Assembly (NCBI RefSeq): GCF_014397025.1
Contig: NZ_JACJUO010000001.1
Location: 701,501 to 765,500 of the forward strand
Reading direction: 5' to 3'
DNA: 64,000 nt
Source: Ochrobactrum sp. Marseille-Q0166
GTDB taxonomy: Bacteria > Pseudomonadota > Alphaproteobacteria > Rhizobiales > Rhizobiaceae
In this document: positions 35,789 through 46,297 of the stretch, piece by piece
Position numbering within the stretch: the stretch's first letter is position 1
Layout: each line of letters begins with the position of its first letter
Made by a program: the position numbers and the translations under genes
The notes under the pieces: generated by a model
Database searches by the model: none
Told to the model about the DNA's origin: nothing
What the model saw: only the letters and a program-made list of their open reading frames with translations

Positions 35789-37246
35789 ATGAGAAAAGTG
35801 ACACTGGCATTAGCCATGTTGCCGCTTTTGGCGAGTGCGCCGGTTCTGGCAGCATCGGGTTTTTCGCAGCAGGGAAATATTCAGCTGGCGCAGGCCGGAA
35901 ATCCCGGCGGCGATCAGTTTTCGCAGCAGGTCTGTAATCTGGCACATCAAAATGCGCAGTCATATGTGCGCATCATGCAGTTGCGCGACAATATGCTCAG
36001 AATTCAACGTGATAATGAAGCCCGTTTCAGAGCCCTGGAAAAGGGAAAGAGCGGTACGCAGAATCACGCGAATATCGGCTCGACAGCAATTCTTGATGAC
36101 GCAATGCGCGATAGTGGGGGAACCGGCGGGCAGGGTGGTTATCAGCAAAGCCCGGGTTTGCAACAAGAACTGATCCGCACCCTCACCGGCAAGGTTGAGG
36201 ACGTCGATGCGCAGATTTCGTTTACTAACGAGTTGTTGCAGAAGACGCAGGACGACAATGATTTCCGCTTTGAAGAACTGGAAAAGAAGCAGGGTGTGAC
36301 TGCTCCTGCAAAGTCCAGTGCCTCTCAGAATGCGCAGATTACTCCGCCTGCGGGCAGCGATCTATGTGCGCAGGGCATGCGCGATCCCGTCAGCACCGCC
36401 GATACACTCGGCAACCGTGCTGAAGCCATGAACTTCCAGGTCCTCGAATTGCAGGACCAGATGCAGAAAATGCAGGAAGAGAATGAACGCCGCTTCCAGA
36501 AGCTTGAGGGTGGTCGTGCAGATTCAGGTAATACACCCGGTGATACCTCGCTCGCAGATGCCACACCAGCTGGAAACCCCGATAGCGGGGTTTCCGGAGA
36601 CACTGCACAGGGTGGAAATTTCGGCTCCTCCGATATGCAGACGGCGACCAATGACACTTCGGGCGCCGATTCCATGGCTATTGGTTCAAGTGCTGCCGCT
36701 CAAGGCGGTCCACAGCGTGGAGAGCCGCCGCAGACGCTCGGCTCTATCCGTTTTGATAACAATGGCAATGTAATCGGCGAAACCATGAATGTTCAGCCAC
36801 GCCCGATAGAGCAGGGTGCTGCATTGCCTGCAGGGCAGGCGGTCGCGTCTTTGCCAACCGACGATAATCCGAATTCACTTTATCAGGCTTCATATCAATA
36901 TGTGATGTCAGGTGATTACAAAGCTGCCGAAACTGGCTTTCGCGAGCATATCAAGCGCTATCCAGCTGACCCGACAACCGCAGAAGCGCGTTATTGGCTG
37001 GGTGAATCGCTTTATGGCCAAGGCCGCTATCCAGAAGCTGCAACTGTATTCATCGATACGCAGCGGGATTACCCGGATTCCAAGCGGGCAGCAGAAAATA
37101 TGTTCAAGCTCGGCATGACGCTTGAAAAAATGGATAATCATGATGTTGCCTGTGCGACATTCAAGCAAATTCCAGAGCGCTATCCGAAGGCTGCACCTGC
37201 CGTTTTGAAGCGGGTGGCGGATGAGCGCACACGTATCAAATGTTAA
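35789..37246 (+). CDS. cpoB: cell division coordinator CpoB (YbgF), long form
   Basis: 485 residues from the ATG at 35789 (TGAGGAAACCA before it); ATGs at 35753 and 35777 are in frame. Signal peptide ends near APVLAA. The N-terminal coiled coil is repeated three times with the spaced motif MQ-RDNEARFRALEKGK, LQDDNDFRFEELEKKQ and MQEENERRFQKLEGGR, then a Gly/Ser-rich linker (220-340), then C-terminal TPRs (SLYQASYQYVMSGDYKAAE onwards). E. coli CpoB is about 260 residues with one coiled coil, so this is nearly double. It couples outer membrane constriction with PBP1B and Tol. Confidence 0.88.
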   Translation: MRKVTLALAMLPLLASAPVLAASGFSQQGNIQLAQAGNPGGDQFSQQVCNLAHQNAQSYVRIMQLRDNMLRIQRDNEARFRALEKGKSGTQNHANIGSTAILDDAMRDSGGTGGQGGYQQSPGLQQELIRTLTGKVEDVDAQISFTNELLQKTQDDNDFRFEELEKKQGVTAPAKSSASQNAQITPPAGSDLCAQGMRDPVSTADTLGNRAEAMNFQVLELQDQMQKMQEENERRFQKLEGGRADSGNTPGDTSLADATPAGNPDSGVSGDTAQGGNFGSSDMQTATNDTSGADSMAIGSSAAAQGGPQRGEPPQTLGSIRFDNNGNVIGETMNVQPRPIEQGAALPAGQAVASLPTDDNPNSLYQASYQYVMSGDYKAAETGFREHIKRYPADPTTAEARYWLGESLYGQGRYPEAATVFIDTQRDYPDSKRAAENMFKLGMTLEKMDNHDVACATFKQIPERYPKAAPAVLKRVADERTRIKC

Positions 37247-37261
37247 TTTTGGAGATTGTTT

Positions 37262-38617
37262 GTGGGGCTCTCCCCGACCGATATTTTTGAGCCTTTTAGA
37301 TTGGAACATGCAAAAGGAATCATTGCTGCCGTTTCTGGTGGCAGCGATTCTCTGGCTCTTCTTTTTCTTCTGAAAGACTTTCTTGCGACGCTGGATGATC
37401 CACCGCCGCTGACCGCGTTTACGATCGATCATCGTTTGCGCGAAGAATCGACGCGCGAGGCCGAAACTGTTGGGCAGCTTTGCAAACAACACGGCATTGC
37501 TCACCGTATTCTTGCATGGGAAGAAACAAAGCCCAAGACTGGTCTCGCCGCCGCCGCGCGTTCCGCGCGCTATCGGCTATTGGTGCAGGCTGCGCATCAG
37601 GCAGATGCTGATTTCATTGCGACAGGCCATACCCGAGACGATCAGATCGAAACATTTTTGATGCGAAAAGAGCGAAGTTCTCATTCCGAAGCCCGCGGGC
37701 TTGCCGCGATGGCATCTCGTTCGTGGCTGGAAAATTCTCTCGAACTGATCCGTCCGTTGCTAGATCAGTCGCGCATGACGTTGCGAGATGAATTGACTAG
37801 GAAGAGTATCCGCTGGATTGACGATCCGAGTAACGTCAACATCAACTATGAGCGCCCGCGTGTACGGCTTACATCGGCTGTGGAAGTCGATCCAGATTTT
37901 GTGATCGCACAGATTGCTTTGGCATCTGCGGCACGTAAACGCGATAATTCAGTTCTCATTACGGCGTTATCCGATCCTGCTTGTCTGCAGATGAATCCAT
38001 TGGGTACGATTCTTCTTGATGCATCCATTTACGCTAGGCTACCGGAAAATATTCGTTGCCTGTTTGGAGGTCTGCTCGCGTCCCTTGCCGGAGGAAGGCG
38101 CTTTCTTCCCGGTGATGCCGAGCGGTCTCGCATAGAGAAGCTCTTATCGGGCCAGGAGAAAGTGGGACGGCTTACAGTGTTTGGCGCACTTGTTGAGCGA
38201 GGCGAAAATGGCGAGCCCCATAAGTTCCGTCGCGAACGGCGCAACCTCTCCGCAATGCGACTTGAAGCAGGCCAGACTGGCATCTGGGATGGGCGATATC
38301 GGTTGAAGAACTCAACTGAAAAGACGTTTGATGTGGCCTCGCCCGATAGACAGGAACTGGCTGATTTTATCGCGGCGAACGAAATCGATGCCGATTTTGT
38401 CCAGCGTGAAAGCTTGCTGGTCCTGCCCGCCATCTATGAGAATGGCAAATTGCTTCAACTTCCTGCACTTAGCACCCCATACCATCTTGCAGGAATCAGT
38501 GTCGAAAAACACTTCGCAATCTTCGATCACGTGCTTCCCGGCTATGATTTTGGGCTGGCGAAGGCCATTGAAATGCGATTTGGTCGCGAATGTCCTAATT
38601 TTTATAAACCAGATTGA
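37262..38617 (+). CDS. tilS: tRNA(Ile)-lysidine synthase TilS
   Basis: 451 residues from a GTG at 37262, with GGAG seven bases before; a TTG at 37256 is less well placed. PP-loop SGGSDS at residues 25-30, then [12 protein letters not shown] typical of the ATP-pyrophosphatase domain. The C-terminal half shows the weak similarity usual for TilS. It modifies the wobble C of tRNA-Ile(CAU) to lysidine so it reads AUA, an essential activity. It is 15 bp after cpoB. Confidence 0.92.
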   Translation: MGLSPTDIFEPFRLEHAKGIIAAVSGGSDSLALLFLLKDFLATLDDPPPLTAFTIDHRLREESTREAETVGQLCKQHGIAHRILAWEETKPKTGLAAAARSARYRLLVQAAHQADADFIATGHTRDDQIETFLMRKERSSHSEARGLAAMASRSWLENSLELIRPLLDQSRMTLRDELTRKSIRWIDDPSNVNINYERPRVRLTSAVEVDPDFVIAQIALASAARKRDNSVLITALSDPACLQMNPLGTILLDASIYARLPENIRCLFGGLLASLAGGRRFLPGDAERSRIEKLLSGQEKVGRLTVFGALVERGENGEPHKFRRERRNLSAMRLEAGQTGIWDGRYRLKNSTEKTFDVASPDRQELADFIAANEIDADFVQRESLLVLPAIYENGKLLQLPALSTPYHLAGISVEKHFAIFDHVLPGYDFGLAKAIEMRFGRECPNFYKPD

Positions 38618-38733
38618 GAAGAATCGAGGCTGAGGCGTGTCTCGCGCCTTGGCAAGGCCTTTCTTCGAACCTATGTTAAGTCGAAACATCGTACCGCCCT
38701 TTTCGGGTGGCCGTGGTATCGATTGGACCCGAT

Positions 38734-40668
38734 ATGAATCCGAACTATCGCAACTTCGCTCTCTGGGCGATCATTGCTCTACTTTTGATAGCGTTGTTCA
38801 ACCTGTTCCAGAGCCCTGGTCAGCGCTCCAATTCTCGTGAAGTTTCCTATTCCCAGTTTATCGACGACGTTTCCAATGGGCGCGTTAAGTCGGTAACCAT
38901 TACTGGTGAGCGGATCAGCGGCACGTTTGCTGATAATGGATCGACTTTCCAGACCTACTCTCCGGGTGACACCGGGCTGGTTTCGCGTCTTGAAGAGAAG
39001 GGCGTTGCAATCACCGCTCGTCCTGAAAGTGACGGCTCCAGTTCGCTCCTTGGGATTCTGCTTTCCTGGCTGCCTATGATCCTTATTCTTGGCGTGTGGA
39101 TTTTCTTCATGCGTCAGATGCAGGGTGGTTCGCGCGGCGCGATGGGCTTTGGCAAGTCGAAGGCGAAGCTTCTGACCGAAGCACATGGTCGCGTGACTTT
39201 TCAGGACGTTGCCGGCGTTGAGGAAGCCAAGCAGGATCTCGAAGAAATCGTTGAATTCCTGCGTGACCCGCAGAAGTTCCAGCGTCTGGGCGGCAAGATC
39301 CCACGCGGTGTTCTGCTTGTAGGCCCTCCCGGAACCGGTAAGACTTTGCTCGCGCGCTCCGTTGCAGGTGAAGCCAATGTGCCGTTCTTCACGATTTCTG
39401 GCTCTGACTTCGTTGAAATGTTTGTCGGTGTTGGTGCAAGCCGCGTCCGCGACATGTTCGAGCAGGCCAAGAAGAATGCGCCCTGCATTATCTTCATCGA
39501 CGAAATCGATGCTGTTGGTCGTCATCGTGGCGCCGGTCTTGGCGGTGGTAACGACGAACGCGAACAGACGCTCAACCAGCTTCTCGTGGAGATGGATGGT
39601 TTTGAAGCAAACGAATCGATCATTCTGATTGCTGCGACCAACCGTCCTGACGTTCTCGATCCCGCACTTCTGCGCCCGGGCCGTTTCGACCGTCAGGTCG
39701 TGGTTCCGAATCCGGATATCGTTGGTCGTGAACAGATCCTCAAAGTGCATGTGCGCAATGTGCCGCTTGCACCCAATGTCGATCTCAAGATTGTTGCACG
39801 TGGTACGCCGGGCTTCTCTGGTGCCGATCTTGCAAACCTCGTCAATGAATCTGCTCTTATGGCTGCGCGTCGCAACAAGCGCCTCGTGACCATGCAGGAA
39901 TTTGAAGACGCCAAGGACAAGATCATGATGGGGGCGGAACGCCGTTCCGCCATGACGCCGCAGGAAAAGGCCAATACGGCCTATCACGAAGCAGGCCATG
40001 CCATTGTAGCAATCAATGTGCCTGCGTCTGATCCGGTCCATAAGGCGACAATCATCCCGCGCGGTCGTGCGCTGGGTATGGTGATGCAGCTTCCTGAGGG
40101 CGACCGTTATTCGGCAACCTATACCTGGATGGTATCGCGCCTTGCGATCCTGATGGGTGGCCGCGTTGCGGAAGAGCTGAAATTCGGCAAGGAAAACATC
40201 ACGTCCGGTGCATCATCCGATATTCAGCAGGCAACCAAGCTTGCCCGCTCGATGGTGACGCAGTGGGGCTATTCCGACAAGCTTGGTCGTGTGGCCTATG
40301 GCGACAATCAGGAAGAAGTATTCCTTGGTCATTCGGTTTCGCGCACGCAGAATGTTTCGGAAGAAACAGCACAGATCATCGACGCAGAAGTGCGCCGACT
40401 GGTTGATGAAGCCTATGCCGAAGCAACCCGTATCCTGACTGAAAAGCGCGAGGACTGGATTGCACTTGCTGAAGGTCTGCTCGAATACGAAACCTTGAGC
40501 GGCGATGAAATCAAGGAACTGATTGCCGGCAACAAGCCATCGCGCGATCAGGGCAATGATACGCCGTCACGCGGTTCGGGCGTGCCAAAAGCCGGTAGCC
40601 CACGCAAACGTAAGGGCGAGGAGCCGGGTAATGAGCCTGGCATCGAACCAAACCCGCAGCCGCAATAA
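38734..40668 (+). CDS. ftsH: ATP-dependent zinc metalloprotease FtsH
   Basis: 644 residues from the ATG at 38734 ([22 protein letters not shown]). Two membrane helices (about 7-24 and 110-128) with a small periplasmic domain, AAA+ module with Walker A GPPGTGKT at 197-204, second region of homology ([11 protein letters not shown]), and the zinc site HEAGH at 418-422 with a Pro/Gly-rich tail. It degrades membrane and unstable cytosolic proteins such as RpoH and LpxC. It follows tilS by 116 bp. Confidence 0.97.
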   Translation: MNPNYRNFALWAIIALLLIALFNLFQSPGQRSNSREVSYSQFIDDVSNGRVKSVTITGERISGTFADNGSTFQTYSPGDTGLVSRLEEKGVAITARPESDGSSSLLGILLSWLPMILILGVWIFFMRQMQGGSRGAMGFGKSKAKLLTEAHGRVTFQDVAGVEEAKQDLEEIVEFLRDPQKFQRLGGKIPRGVLLVGPPGTGKTLLARSVAGEANVPFFTISGSDFVEMFVGVGASRVRDMFEQAKKNAPCIIFIDEIDAVGRHRGAGLGGGNDEREQTLNQLLVEMDGFEANESIILIAATNRPDVLDPALLRPGRFDRQVVVPNPDIVGREQILKVHVRNVPLAPNVDLKIVARGTPGFSGADLANLVNESALMAARRNKRLVTMQEFEDAKDKIMMGAERRSAMTPQEKANTAYHEAGHAIVAINVPASDPVHKATIIPRGRALGMVMQLPEGDRYSATYTWMVSRLAILMGGRVAEELKFGKENITSGASSDIQQATKLARSMVTQWGYSDKLGRVAYGDNQEEVFLGHSVSRTQNVSEETAQIIDAEVRRLVDEAYAEATRILTEKREDWIALAEGLLEYETLSGDEIKELIAGNKPSRDQGNDTPSRGSGVPKAGSPRKRKGEEPGNEPGIEPNPQPQ

Positions 40669-40687
40669 GCATCTGCAAAGTTTATGG

Positions 40688-40714
40688 AAAAGCCGGGCTG
40701 TCTGTCCGGCTTTT
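40688..40714 (+). terminator. intrinsic terminator of ftsH
   Basis: AAAAGCCGG, 9-nt loop, CCGGCTTTT, then TTG. The remaining ~250 bases before glmM show nothing recognisable. Confidence 0.85.
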
Positions 40715-40965
40715 TTGCTTTTGGTGGCAGATGTGATCAGAAAGGCTCGGTTAAGGATTTCGGCGCATCATGGGCCGGATTTGGAATTTGTAGTTTGTTT
40801 CTCCGAAAGGTGAAATTGCAATGACGGGTGGTTTTGCGCTAATAACGCAATTAATCGATTGCCGAGCTCAGTGATACTCGGATGCCATTGCTGCCTTAGG
40901 GATTAACAGCGACTGATATTTGATTGCTTCGAGACAGCTCTATGGCGCAACGCAAGGCTAAGAAT

Positions 40966-42318
40966 ATGACACGTAAATATTTTGGAACCGACGGCATTCG
41001 CGGTAAGGCCAACAGCTTTCCGATGACGCCTGATATCGCCATGAAAGTTGGTATGGCTGTCGGGCACATTTTCCGCCGCAAAGGCCAAGCCTCACGCGTT
41101 GTGATCGGCAAAGATACGCGTCGTTCCGGCTATATGCTGGAAAACGCATTGGTCGCCGGTTTCACTGCTGCGGGCATGGACGTGTTTCTCCTCGGACCAA
41201 TCCCAACACCTGCGGTCGCCATGCTCTGCCGTTCTTTGCGTGCAGATATCGGTGTGATGATCTCGGCCTCGCATAATCCTTTCTATGATAATGGCATCAA
41301 GCTGTTTGGTCCTGATGGCTTCAAACTCTCCGACGAGATTGAACTTCAGATTGAAAGCCTGATCGATAGCGATCTGTCCGCGCATCTCGCAACCCACGGT
41401 GACGTGGGCAAAGCCAAGCGCGTTGACGGTGATATCTATCGCTATATCGAATTTGCCAAGCGTACGTTGCCACGCAATATATCGCTTAATGGTTTGCGCG
41501 TTGTGGTCGATTGCGCCAATGGTGCGGGTTACAAGGTTGCACCTGCAGCGCTTTGGGAACTCGGCGCGGAAGTCATCACTATCAATGACGAGCCGAACGG
41601 TATTAATATCAATGAAGATTGCGGCTCGACGCATCCGATTGGCCTGATGAAGAAGGTGCATGAAGTGCGTGCTGATGTCGGTATTGCGCTTGATGGCGAT
41701 GCAGATCGTGTTCTGCTTGTCGATGAAAATGGCACCGTGATCGATGGTGATCAGCTTCTGGCGGTGATAGCCGAATCATGGGCAAAATCAGACCGTCTGC
41801 AAGGCGGTGGCATCGTTGCGACGATTATGTCCAATCTCGGCCTTGAGCGCTATTTGCACGACCATAACATGACGCTTGCGCGTACCAAGGTGGGTGACCG
41901 CTACGTCGTTGAACATATGCGAGAACATGGATTTAATGTCGGTGGCGAACAGTCCGGCCATATTGTTCTGTCGGATTTTGCCACCACAGGTGATGGACTG
42001 GTGTCGGCATTGCAGATTCTTGCCGTTGCGCAGGAAGAGAACAAACCTTTGAGCCAGCTTTGCCGCAAGTTTGAGCCGGTCCCACAGCTCCTCAAGAATG
42101 TCCGTACATCTGGCGGAAAGCCACTTGAAAACAAAAAGGTCAAAAGCGCCATTGATGAAGCGACCGATCGTCTGGGTTCGCAGGGCCGGCTGGTGATCCG
42201 TCCATCGGGAACTGAACCGCTTATTCGTGTGATGGCGGAAGGTGACGACCGCGCACTCGTTGAGAAGGTCGTCAATGATATCATCAGCGTAATTTCATCG
42301 GAAAGTGCGGCGGCCTGA
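40966..42318 (+). CDS. glmM: phosphoglucosamine mutase
   Basis: 450 residues from the ATG at 40966 ([16 protein letters not shown]); frames upstream are open. The phosphoserine site SASHNP is at 100-105 (Ser102), the metal loop LDGDADR is in the middle, and the sugar-phosphate site [12 protein letters not shown] is near the end. It interconverts glucosamine-6-P and glucosamine-1-P for peptidoglycan and lipopolysaccharide. Downstream of ftsH, as in many proteobacteria. Confidence 0.96.
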   Translation: MTRKYFGTDGIRGKANSFPMTPDIAMKVGMAVGHIFRRKGQASRVVIGKDTRRSGYMLENALVAGFTAAGMDVFLLGPIPTPAVAMLCRSLRADIGVMISASHNPFYDNGIKLFGPDGFKLSDEIELQIESLIDSDLSAHLATHGDVGKAKRVDGDIYRYIEFAKRTLPRNISLNGLRVVVDCANGAGYKVAPAALWELGAEVITINDEPNGININEDCGSTHPIGLMKKVHEVRADVGIALDGDADRVLLVDENGTVIDGDQLLAVIAESWAKSDRLQGGGIVATIMSNLGLERYLHDHNMTLARTKVGDRYVVEHMREHGFNVGGEQSGHIVLSDFATTGDGLVSALQILAVAQEENKPLSQLCRKFEPVPQLLKNVRTSGGKPLENKKVKSAIDEATDRLGSQGRLVIRPSGTEPLIRVMAEGDDRALVEKVVNDIISVISSESAAA

Positions 42319-42340
42319 TTAATTAGAGAATAGTAGGACT

Positions 42341-42365
42341 AAAAGCGCGGGTTTCCCGCGCTTTT
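42341..42365 (+). terminator. intrinsic terminator of glmM
   Basis: AAAAGCGCGGG, TTT, CCCGCGCTTTT, then TT. Confidence 0.92.
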
Positions 42366-42430
42366 TTCGTTTCCAGGAAGCGCGTGCTTATACTTTAGAA
42401 TGTGTTAATAAATGAGGTTAAAAAACAAGG

Positions 42431-42445
42431 TTAAGTTGTATTTAA
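42431..42445 (+). promoter_or_regulatory. CtrA box upstream of the outer membrane barrel gene
   Basis: TTAAGTTGTATTTAA matches TTAA-N7-TTAA. Two further TTAA tetramers at 42405 and 42418 are spaced exactly 13 bp apart from each other and from this site. About 75-90 bp before the omp start. Confidence 0.5.
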
Positions 42446-42520
42446 CTTTTGATCGTTAGCGTGGTCTTCAGAATTCAGTTCCGACGCAGTTGCGACGAGA
42501 CAGATTTATGGGACAGATAG

Positions 42521-43267
42521 ATGAACGGTCTTATTAAAACTTTTTGCGCAAGCCTTGCTGTATCGGCTGCAATGATGGCATTCGCTCCTGCGGGCTTTGC
42601 CGCAGACTATATTGAACCTGTACCGGAAGTGGTTGTCGCTCCGCCTGCTGTAGGTGGCTGGTATCTGCGTGGTGACGTAGGCTATTCAGCAGCTAAATTT
42701 CGTGGTGCGGATTATTCGCTAGGCGGCAGTGGATGTAACCCATGTGGCGAAGGTACCGGCGTATATAAGAAAAGCATAAAGGATGGGGATCTCAAGGGAT
42801 CGTTTCTGATTGGCGGTGGCGTCGGTTATCAGGTGACTGATTATTTCCGTACTGACTTGACCCTCGATTACATGACGCGTTCTAAATTCACCAGTGCTCG
42901 TGACGAAAGCCACATGTCTGCTTTGTCATTGCTTGCTAATGCGTATGTTGATCTTGGTAATTTTGGCGGTGTAACGCCTTACCTGGGTGCGGGTATTGGT
43001 GGAACGCAGGTAAAGTGGGCTGATCTGGTTGATACGCAAAATGGTGGTGTATTGCCGGGCGAATCCAACTGGCGTCTCACGTACGCATTGATGGCTGGTG
43101 CTTCAGTTGACCTGACTCACAATTTGAAGCTGGATGCCGGTTATCGCTACCGTCATATCAACGGTGGCAAGATGTTCGGCCCCAACTACGGTCTTGGCGA
43201 TGGTTACGACAAGGGTATGAACATCCATGACGTTCGTGTCGGTCTGCGCTACGCGTTTGGCGGCTAA
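42521..43267 (+). CDS. outer membrane beta-barrel protein (Omp25/31-like)
   Basis: 248 residues. Signal peptide MNGLIKTFCASLAVSAAMMAFAPAGFA ending near 27, then ADYIEPVPEVVVAPPAVGGWYLRGDVGYS, the start used by Brucellaceae surface barrels. Alternating strands, turns rich in Gly/Asp, and a final VRVGLRYAFGG with the C-terminal aromatic typical of BAM substrates. Predicted eight-stranded OmpA-type barrel. Two cysteines form a CNPC motif in the first long loop, unusual for a barrel loop. It carries its own promoter region and terminator. Confidence 0.82.
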   Translation: MNGLIKTFCASLAVSAAMMAFAPAGFAADYIEPVPEVVVAPPAVGGWYLRGDVGYSAAKFRGADYSLGGSGCNPCGEGTGVYKKSIKDGDLKGSFLIGGGVGYQVTDYFRTDLTLDYMTRSKFTSARDESHMSALSLLANAYVDLGNFGGVTPYLGAGIGGTQVKWADLVDTQNGGVLPGESNWRLTYALMAGASVDLTHNLKLDAGYRYRHINGGKMFGPNYGLGDGYDKGMNIHDVRVGLRYAFGG

Positions 43268-43289
43268 TCAGCACGAATAAGAGGATATT

Positions 43290-43311
43290 AAGGCCCGGTT
43301 TTCCGGGCCTT
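43290..43311 (+). terminator. intrinsic terminator of the omp gene
   Basis: AAGGCCCGG, TTTT, CCGGGCCTT, then TTC. Confidence 0.88.
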
Positions 43312-43380
43312 TTCTTGCGGCAAATAATCTTTCCAGCCATCTTGTGAAATTTTTGATTTCCGATATTTTCACCAGCGGGC

Positions 43381-43428
43381 CACGCCTCCCCAACGAGGCG
43401 CGTGCTATCTGTGAGGATAGGAAACAAA
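43381..43428 (+). promoter_or_regulatory. serC-type RNA leader element
   Basis: Two short hairpins directly before the serC ATG: CGCCTC/GAGGCG (43383-43400) and CTATC, loop TGTGAG, GATAG (43405-43420). The second sequesters part of the ribosome site GAGGATAGGA. Position and plan match the alphaproteobacterial serC motif described in Rfam. Ligand or regulator is unknown, so it is listed as a candidate cis-regulator of the serC-serA operon. Confidence 0.65.
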
Positions 43429-44604
43429 ATGACGACGATTGCGAAGCCGGTAGTTCGCCCGGCTAACCCTAATTTTTCTTCAGGTCCCTGTGCAAAACGC
43501 CCCGGCTGGTCGCTTCAAGCGCTTGCCGATGCGCCGCTTGGCCGTTCGCATCGTGCGAAAATCGGCAAGAACAAGCTGAAAGAAGCCATCGACCTTACCC
43601 GCGAAATTCTCGGCGTTCCGGCTGATTACCGTATTGGCATCGTCCCTGCATCGGATACGGGTGCCATGGAAATGGTGCTTTGGTCGATGCTCGGTGAACG
43701 CGGCGTTGACATGGTCGCATGGGAAAGCTTCGGCTCCGGCTGGGTCACAGATGTGGTCAAACAGCTCAAGCTGGAAGACACCCGCACCTTTGTGGCGCCT
43801 TACGGTGATGTGGTTGACTTCGACCAGGTCGATTTCGACCGCGACGTCGTTTTCACCTGGAATGGAACCACATCAGGGGTCCGCATTCCAGATGCCGATT
43901 TTATTCCGGCAAACCGCAAGGGACTGGCGATCTGTGACGCCACGTCTGCCGCTTTTGCGCAGCGTCTTGATTTTGCGAAGCTCGATGTGGTCACATTCTC
44001 CTGGCAGAAAGTGCTGGGTGGTGAGGGCGCACATGGTATGCTCATCCTGTCTCCTCGTGCGGTTGCACGTCTGGAAAGCTATAAGCCAGCGTGGCCATTG
44101 CCTAAGATTTTCCGCATGACTTCCGGTGGCAAGCTGATTGAGGGTATCTTCGTTGGCGAAACCATCAATACGCCATCGATGCTTTGCGTTGAAGACTATC
44201 TGGATGGCTTGAGCTGGGCACGGTCTATCGGTGGGCTTGATGGCCTGGTGACGCGTGCAGACAATAATTTCGCCGTCCTTGATGCATTTGTCGAAAAGAC
44301 ACCGTGGGTCGCCAATCTTGCGAACAAGCCTGAAACGCGTTCCAATACATCGGTTTGCCTCAAGGTCGTGGACCCGGAAATTACCGCGCTACCGGCTGAC
44401 GAACAGGCAGCTTTTGCCAAAGCGATTGTCTCGGCTCTCGAAAAAGAAGGAGTCGCCTTTGATATCGGCTCCTATCGCGATGCGCCTGCGGGCCTGCGTA
44501 TCTGGACGGGTGCCACGGTGGAAACATCGGATCTTGAAGCGCTGACACCGTGGCTGGACTGGGCATTTGCTACGCAGAAAGCCGCTCTCAAAGCAGCGGC
44601 CTGA
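43429..44604 (+). CDS. serC: phosphoserine aminotransferase
   Basis: 391 residues from the ATG at 43429. PLP enzyme of aminotransferase class V, alphaproteobacterial long form. [20 protein letters not shown] at the N-terminus, the [16 protein letters not shown] cofactor region and Lys in [14 protein letters not shown] as Schiff-base lysine. It makes 3-phosphoserine from 3-phosphohydroxypyruvate and glutamate. 86 bp upstream of serA. Confidence 0.95.
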   Translation: MTTIAKPVVRPANPNFSSGPCAKRPGWSLQALADAPLGRSHRAKIGKNKLKEAIDLTREILGVPADYRIGIVPASDTGAMEMVLWSMLGERGVDMVAWESFGSGWVTDVVKQLKLEDTRTFVAPYGDVVDFDQVDFDRDVVFTWNGTTSGVRIPDADFIPANRKGLAICDATSAAFAQRLDFAKLDVVTFSWQKVLGGEGAHGMLILSPRAVARLESYKPAWPLPKIFRMTSGGKLIEGIFVGETINTPSMLCVEDYLDGLSWARSIGGLDGLVTRADNNFAVLDAFVEKTPWVANLANKPETRSNTSVCLKVVDPEITALPADEQAAFAKAIVSALEKEGVAFDIGSYRDAPAGLRIWTGATVETSDLEALTPWLDWAFATQKAALKAAA

Positions 44605-44627
44605 TCGTCAGGAATGTTTGCATCACT

Positions 44628-44648
44628 GGCCGGAATAGACCCGGCCAG
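44628..44648 (+). repeat. hairpin between serC and serA
   Basis: CTGGCCGG, AATAG, ACCCGGCCAG: a GC-rich stem without a long T-tract, so it may pause or process the serC-serA transcript. Confidence 0.45.
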
Positions 44649-44690
44649 TCAACGACATTCTTCTTTGGTACACATTCGAAGGAGGCCCTT

Positions 44691-46292
44691 ATGGCACCTC
44701 GCGTACTCGTATCCGATAAATTGTCGCCGACCGCCATTCAGATTTTCAAAGATCGCGGTGTTGAAGTTGATTACCTGCCAGATCTTGGCAAGGACAAAGA
44801 AAAGCTGCTTGAAGTCATCGGCCAGTATGATGGTCTGGCTATCCGTTCCGCAACCAAGGTGACGGAAAAGCTGATTGCTGCAGCAAAGAAACTTAAGGTC
44901 ATTGGTCGCGCCGGGATTGGCGTGGACAATGTCGATATCCCGGCGGCGTCTCGCCGTGGTATCATTGTGATGAATACGCCTTTCGGTAATTCGATCACGA
45001 CTGCAGAACATGCAATTGCACTGATGTTTGCAGTTGCGCGTCAGCTCCCAGAAGCTGACGTTTCCACCCGTGCTGGAAAGTGGGAAAAGAACCGCTTCAT
45101 GGGCGTGGAAATTACTGGCAAGACATTGGGTGTTGTGGGCTGTGGGAATATCGGTGCTGTGGTTGCAGCGCGGGGTATCGGCCTCAAGATGCATGTTGTT
45201 GCGTTCGATCCGTTTCTATCGGAAGCGCGGGCGCAGGAGCTTGGTGTTGAAAAGCTCGAGCTTGATGAACTTCTGGCGCGCGCCGATTTCATCACGCTGC
45301 ACACGCCACTGACCGACAAGACACGCGGCATCATCAATGCCGACGCACTGGCTAAGACCAAGCCGGGCGTCCGCATTATCAACTGCGCACGCGGCGGTTT
45401 GATTGTTGAAAAGGATCTGGTTGCAGCATTGAAATCAGGTCATGTTGCCGGTGCCGGTATTGATGTTTTCGAGACCGAGCCTGCTACAGACAATGAATTG
45501 TTCAATCTGCCCAACGTGGTTTGCACACCGCATCTTGGTGCTTCGACTTCCGAAGCGCAGGAAAATGTGGCGATTCAGGTGGCCGAGCAAATGTCGGATT
45601 ATCTGGTCAAGGGTGCTGTTTCCAACGCGATCAACATGCCGTCGATCACTGCAGAGGAAGCGCCGCGCCTCAAGCCATTCGTCAAGCTCGCAGAAGTTCT
45701 GGGTGCTTTTGTTGGCCAGGTGACGGACGAGCCAATTCAGGAGGTCGAAGTACTTTTTGACGGTTCCACTGCGGGCATGAACACACGCGCTCTGGTCAGT
45801 GCAGCACTTGCCGGTCTGATTCGTCCGCAGGTTGCTGATGTGAACATGGTTTCTGCACCGATTATGGTGAAGGAACGTGGAATCATCGTCTCCGAGATCA
45901 AGCGCGACAAGTCTGGTATCTTCGACGGCTATATCAAGCTCACCGTGAAGACCACCGAACGTGAACGGTCAATTGCAGGAACGTGTTTCTCGGATGGCAA
46001 GGCTCGTTTCATTCAGATCAAGGGAATCAACCTTGATGCGGAAGTCGGTCCGCACATGCTTTACGTCACCAATGTCGACATTCCAGGCATGATCGGTCTG
46101 CTCGGAACGATTTGCGGCAAGCACAATATCAACATCGCAAACTTTGCTCTCGGACGTAATCATCCGGGCGGTGATGCCATCGCGATGCTCTATGTCGATG
46201 ACAGGATTCCACAGGCAGCACTTGACGAACTCATTGCTCAAGAGGCAATCAAGGCGGCAAGACCTTTGGAATTTAACATCGAGGAAGCTTGA
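44691..46292 (+). CDS. serA: D-3-phosphoglycerate dehydrogenase
   Basis: 533 residues from the ATG at 44691 with AAGGAGG before it. Long form with the NAD domain (VGCGNIGAVVAARGIGLKM), catalytic Arg/Glu/His in NCARGGLI and PHLGASTSEAQ, an intervening domain and a C-terminal ACT domain (LYVTNVDIPGMIGLLGTICG, NFALGRNHPGGDAIAML) for serine feedback. First step of serine synthesis. Together with serC it shares the leader element. Confidence 0.96.
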   Translation: MAPRVLVSDKLSPTAIQIFKDRGVEVDYLPDLGKDKEKLLEVIGQYDGLAIRSATKVTEKLIAAAKKLKVIGRAGIGVDNVDIPAASRRGIIVMNTPFGNSITTAEHAIALMFAVARQLPEADVSTRAGKWEKNRFMGVEITGKTLGVVGCGNIGAVVAARGIGLKMHVVAFDPFLSEARAQELGVEKLELDELLARADFITLHTPLTDKTRGIINADALAKTKPGVRIINCARGGLIVEKDLVAALKSGHVAGAGIDVFETEPATDNELFNLPNVVCTPHLGASTSEAQENVAIQVAEQMSDYLVKGAVSNAINMPSITAEEAPRLKPFVKLAEVLGAFVGQVTDEPIQEVEVLFDGSTAGMNTRALVSAALAGLIRPQVADVNMVSAPIMVKERGIIVSEIKRDKSGIFDGYIKLTVKTTERERSIAGTCFSDGKARFIQIKGINLDAEVGPHMLYVTNVDIPGMIGLLGTICGKHNINIANFALGRNHPGGDAIAMLYVDDRIPQAALDELIAQEAIKAARPLEFNIEEA

Positions 46293-46297
46293 GCGAC

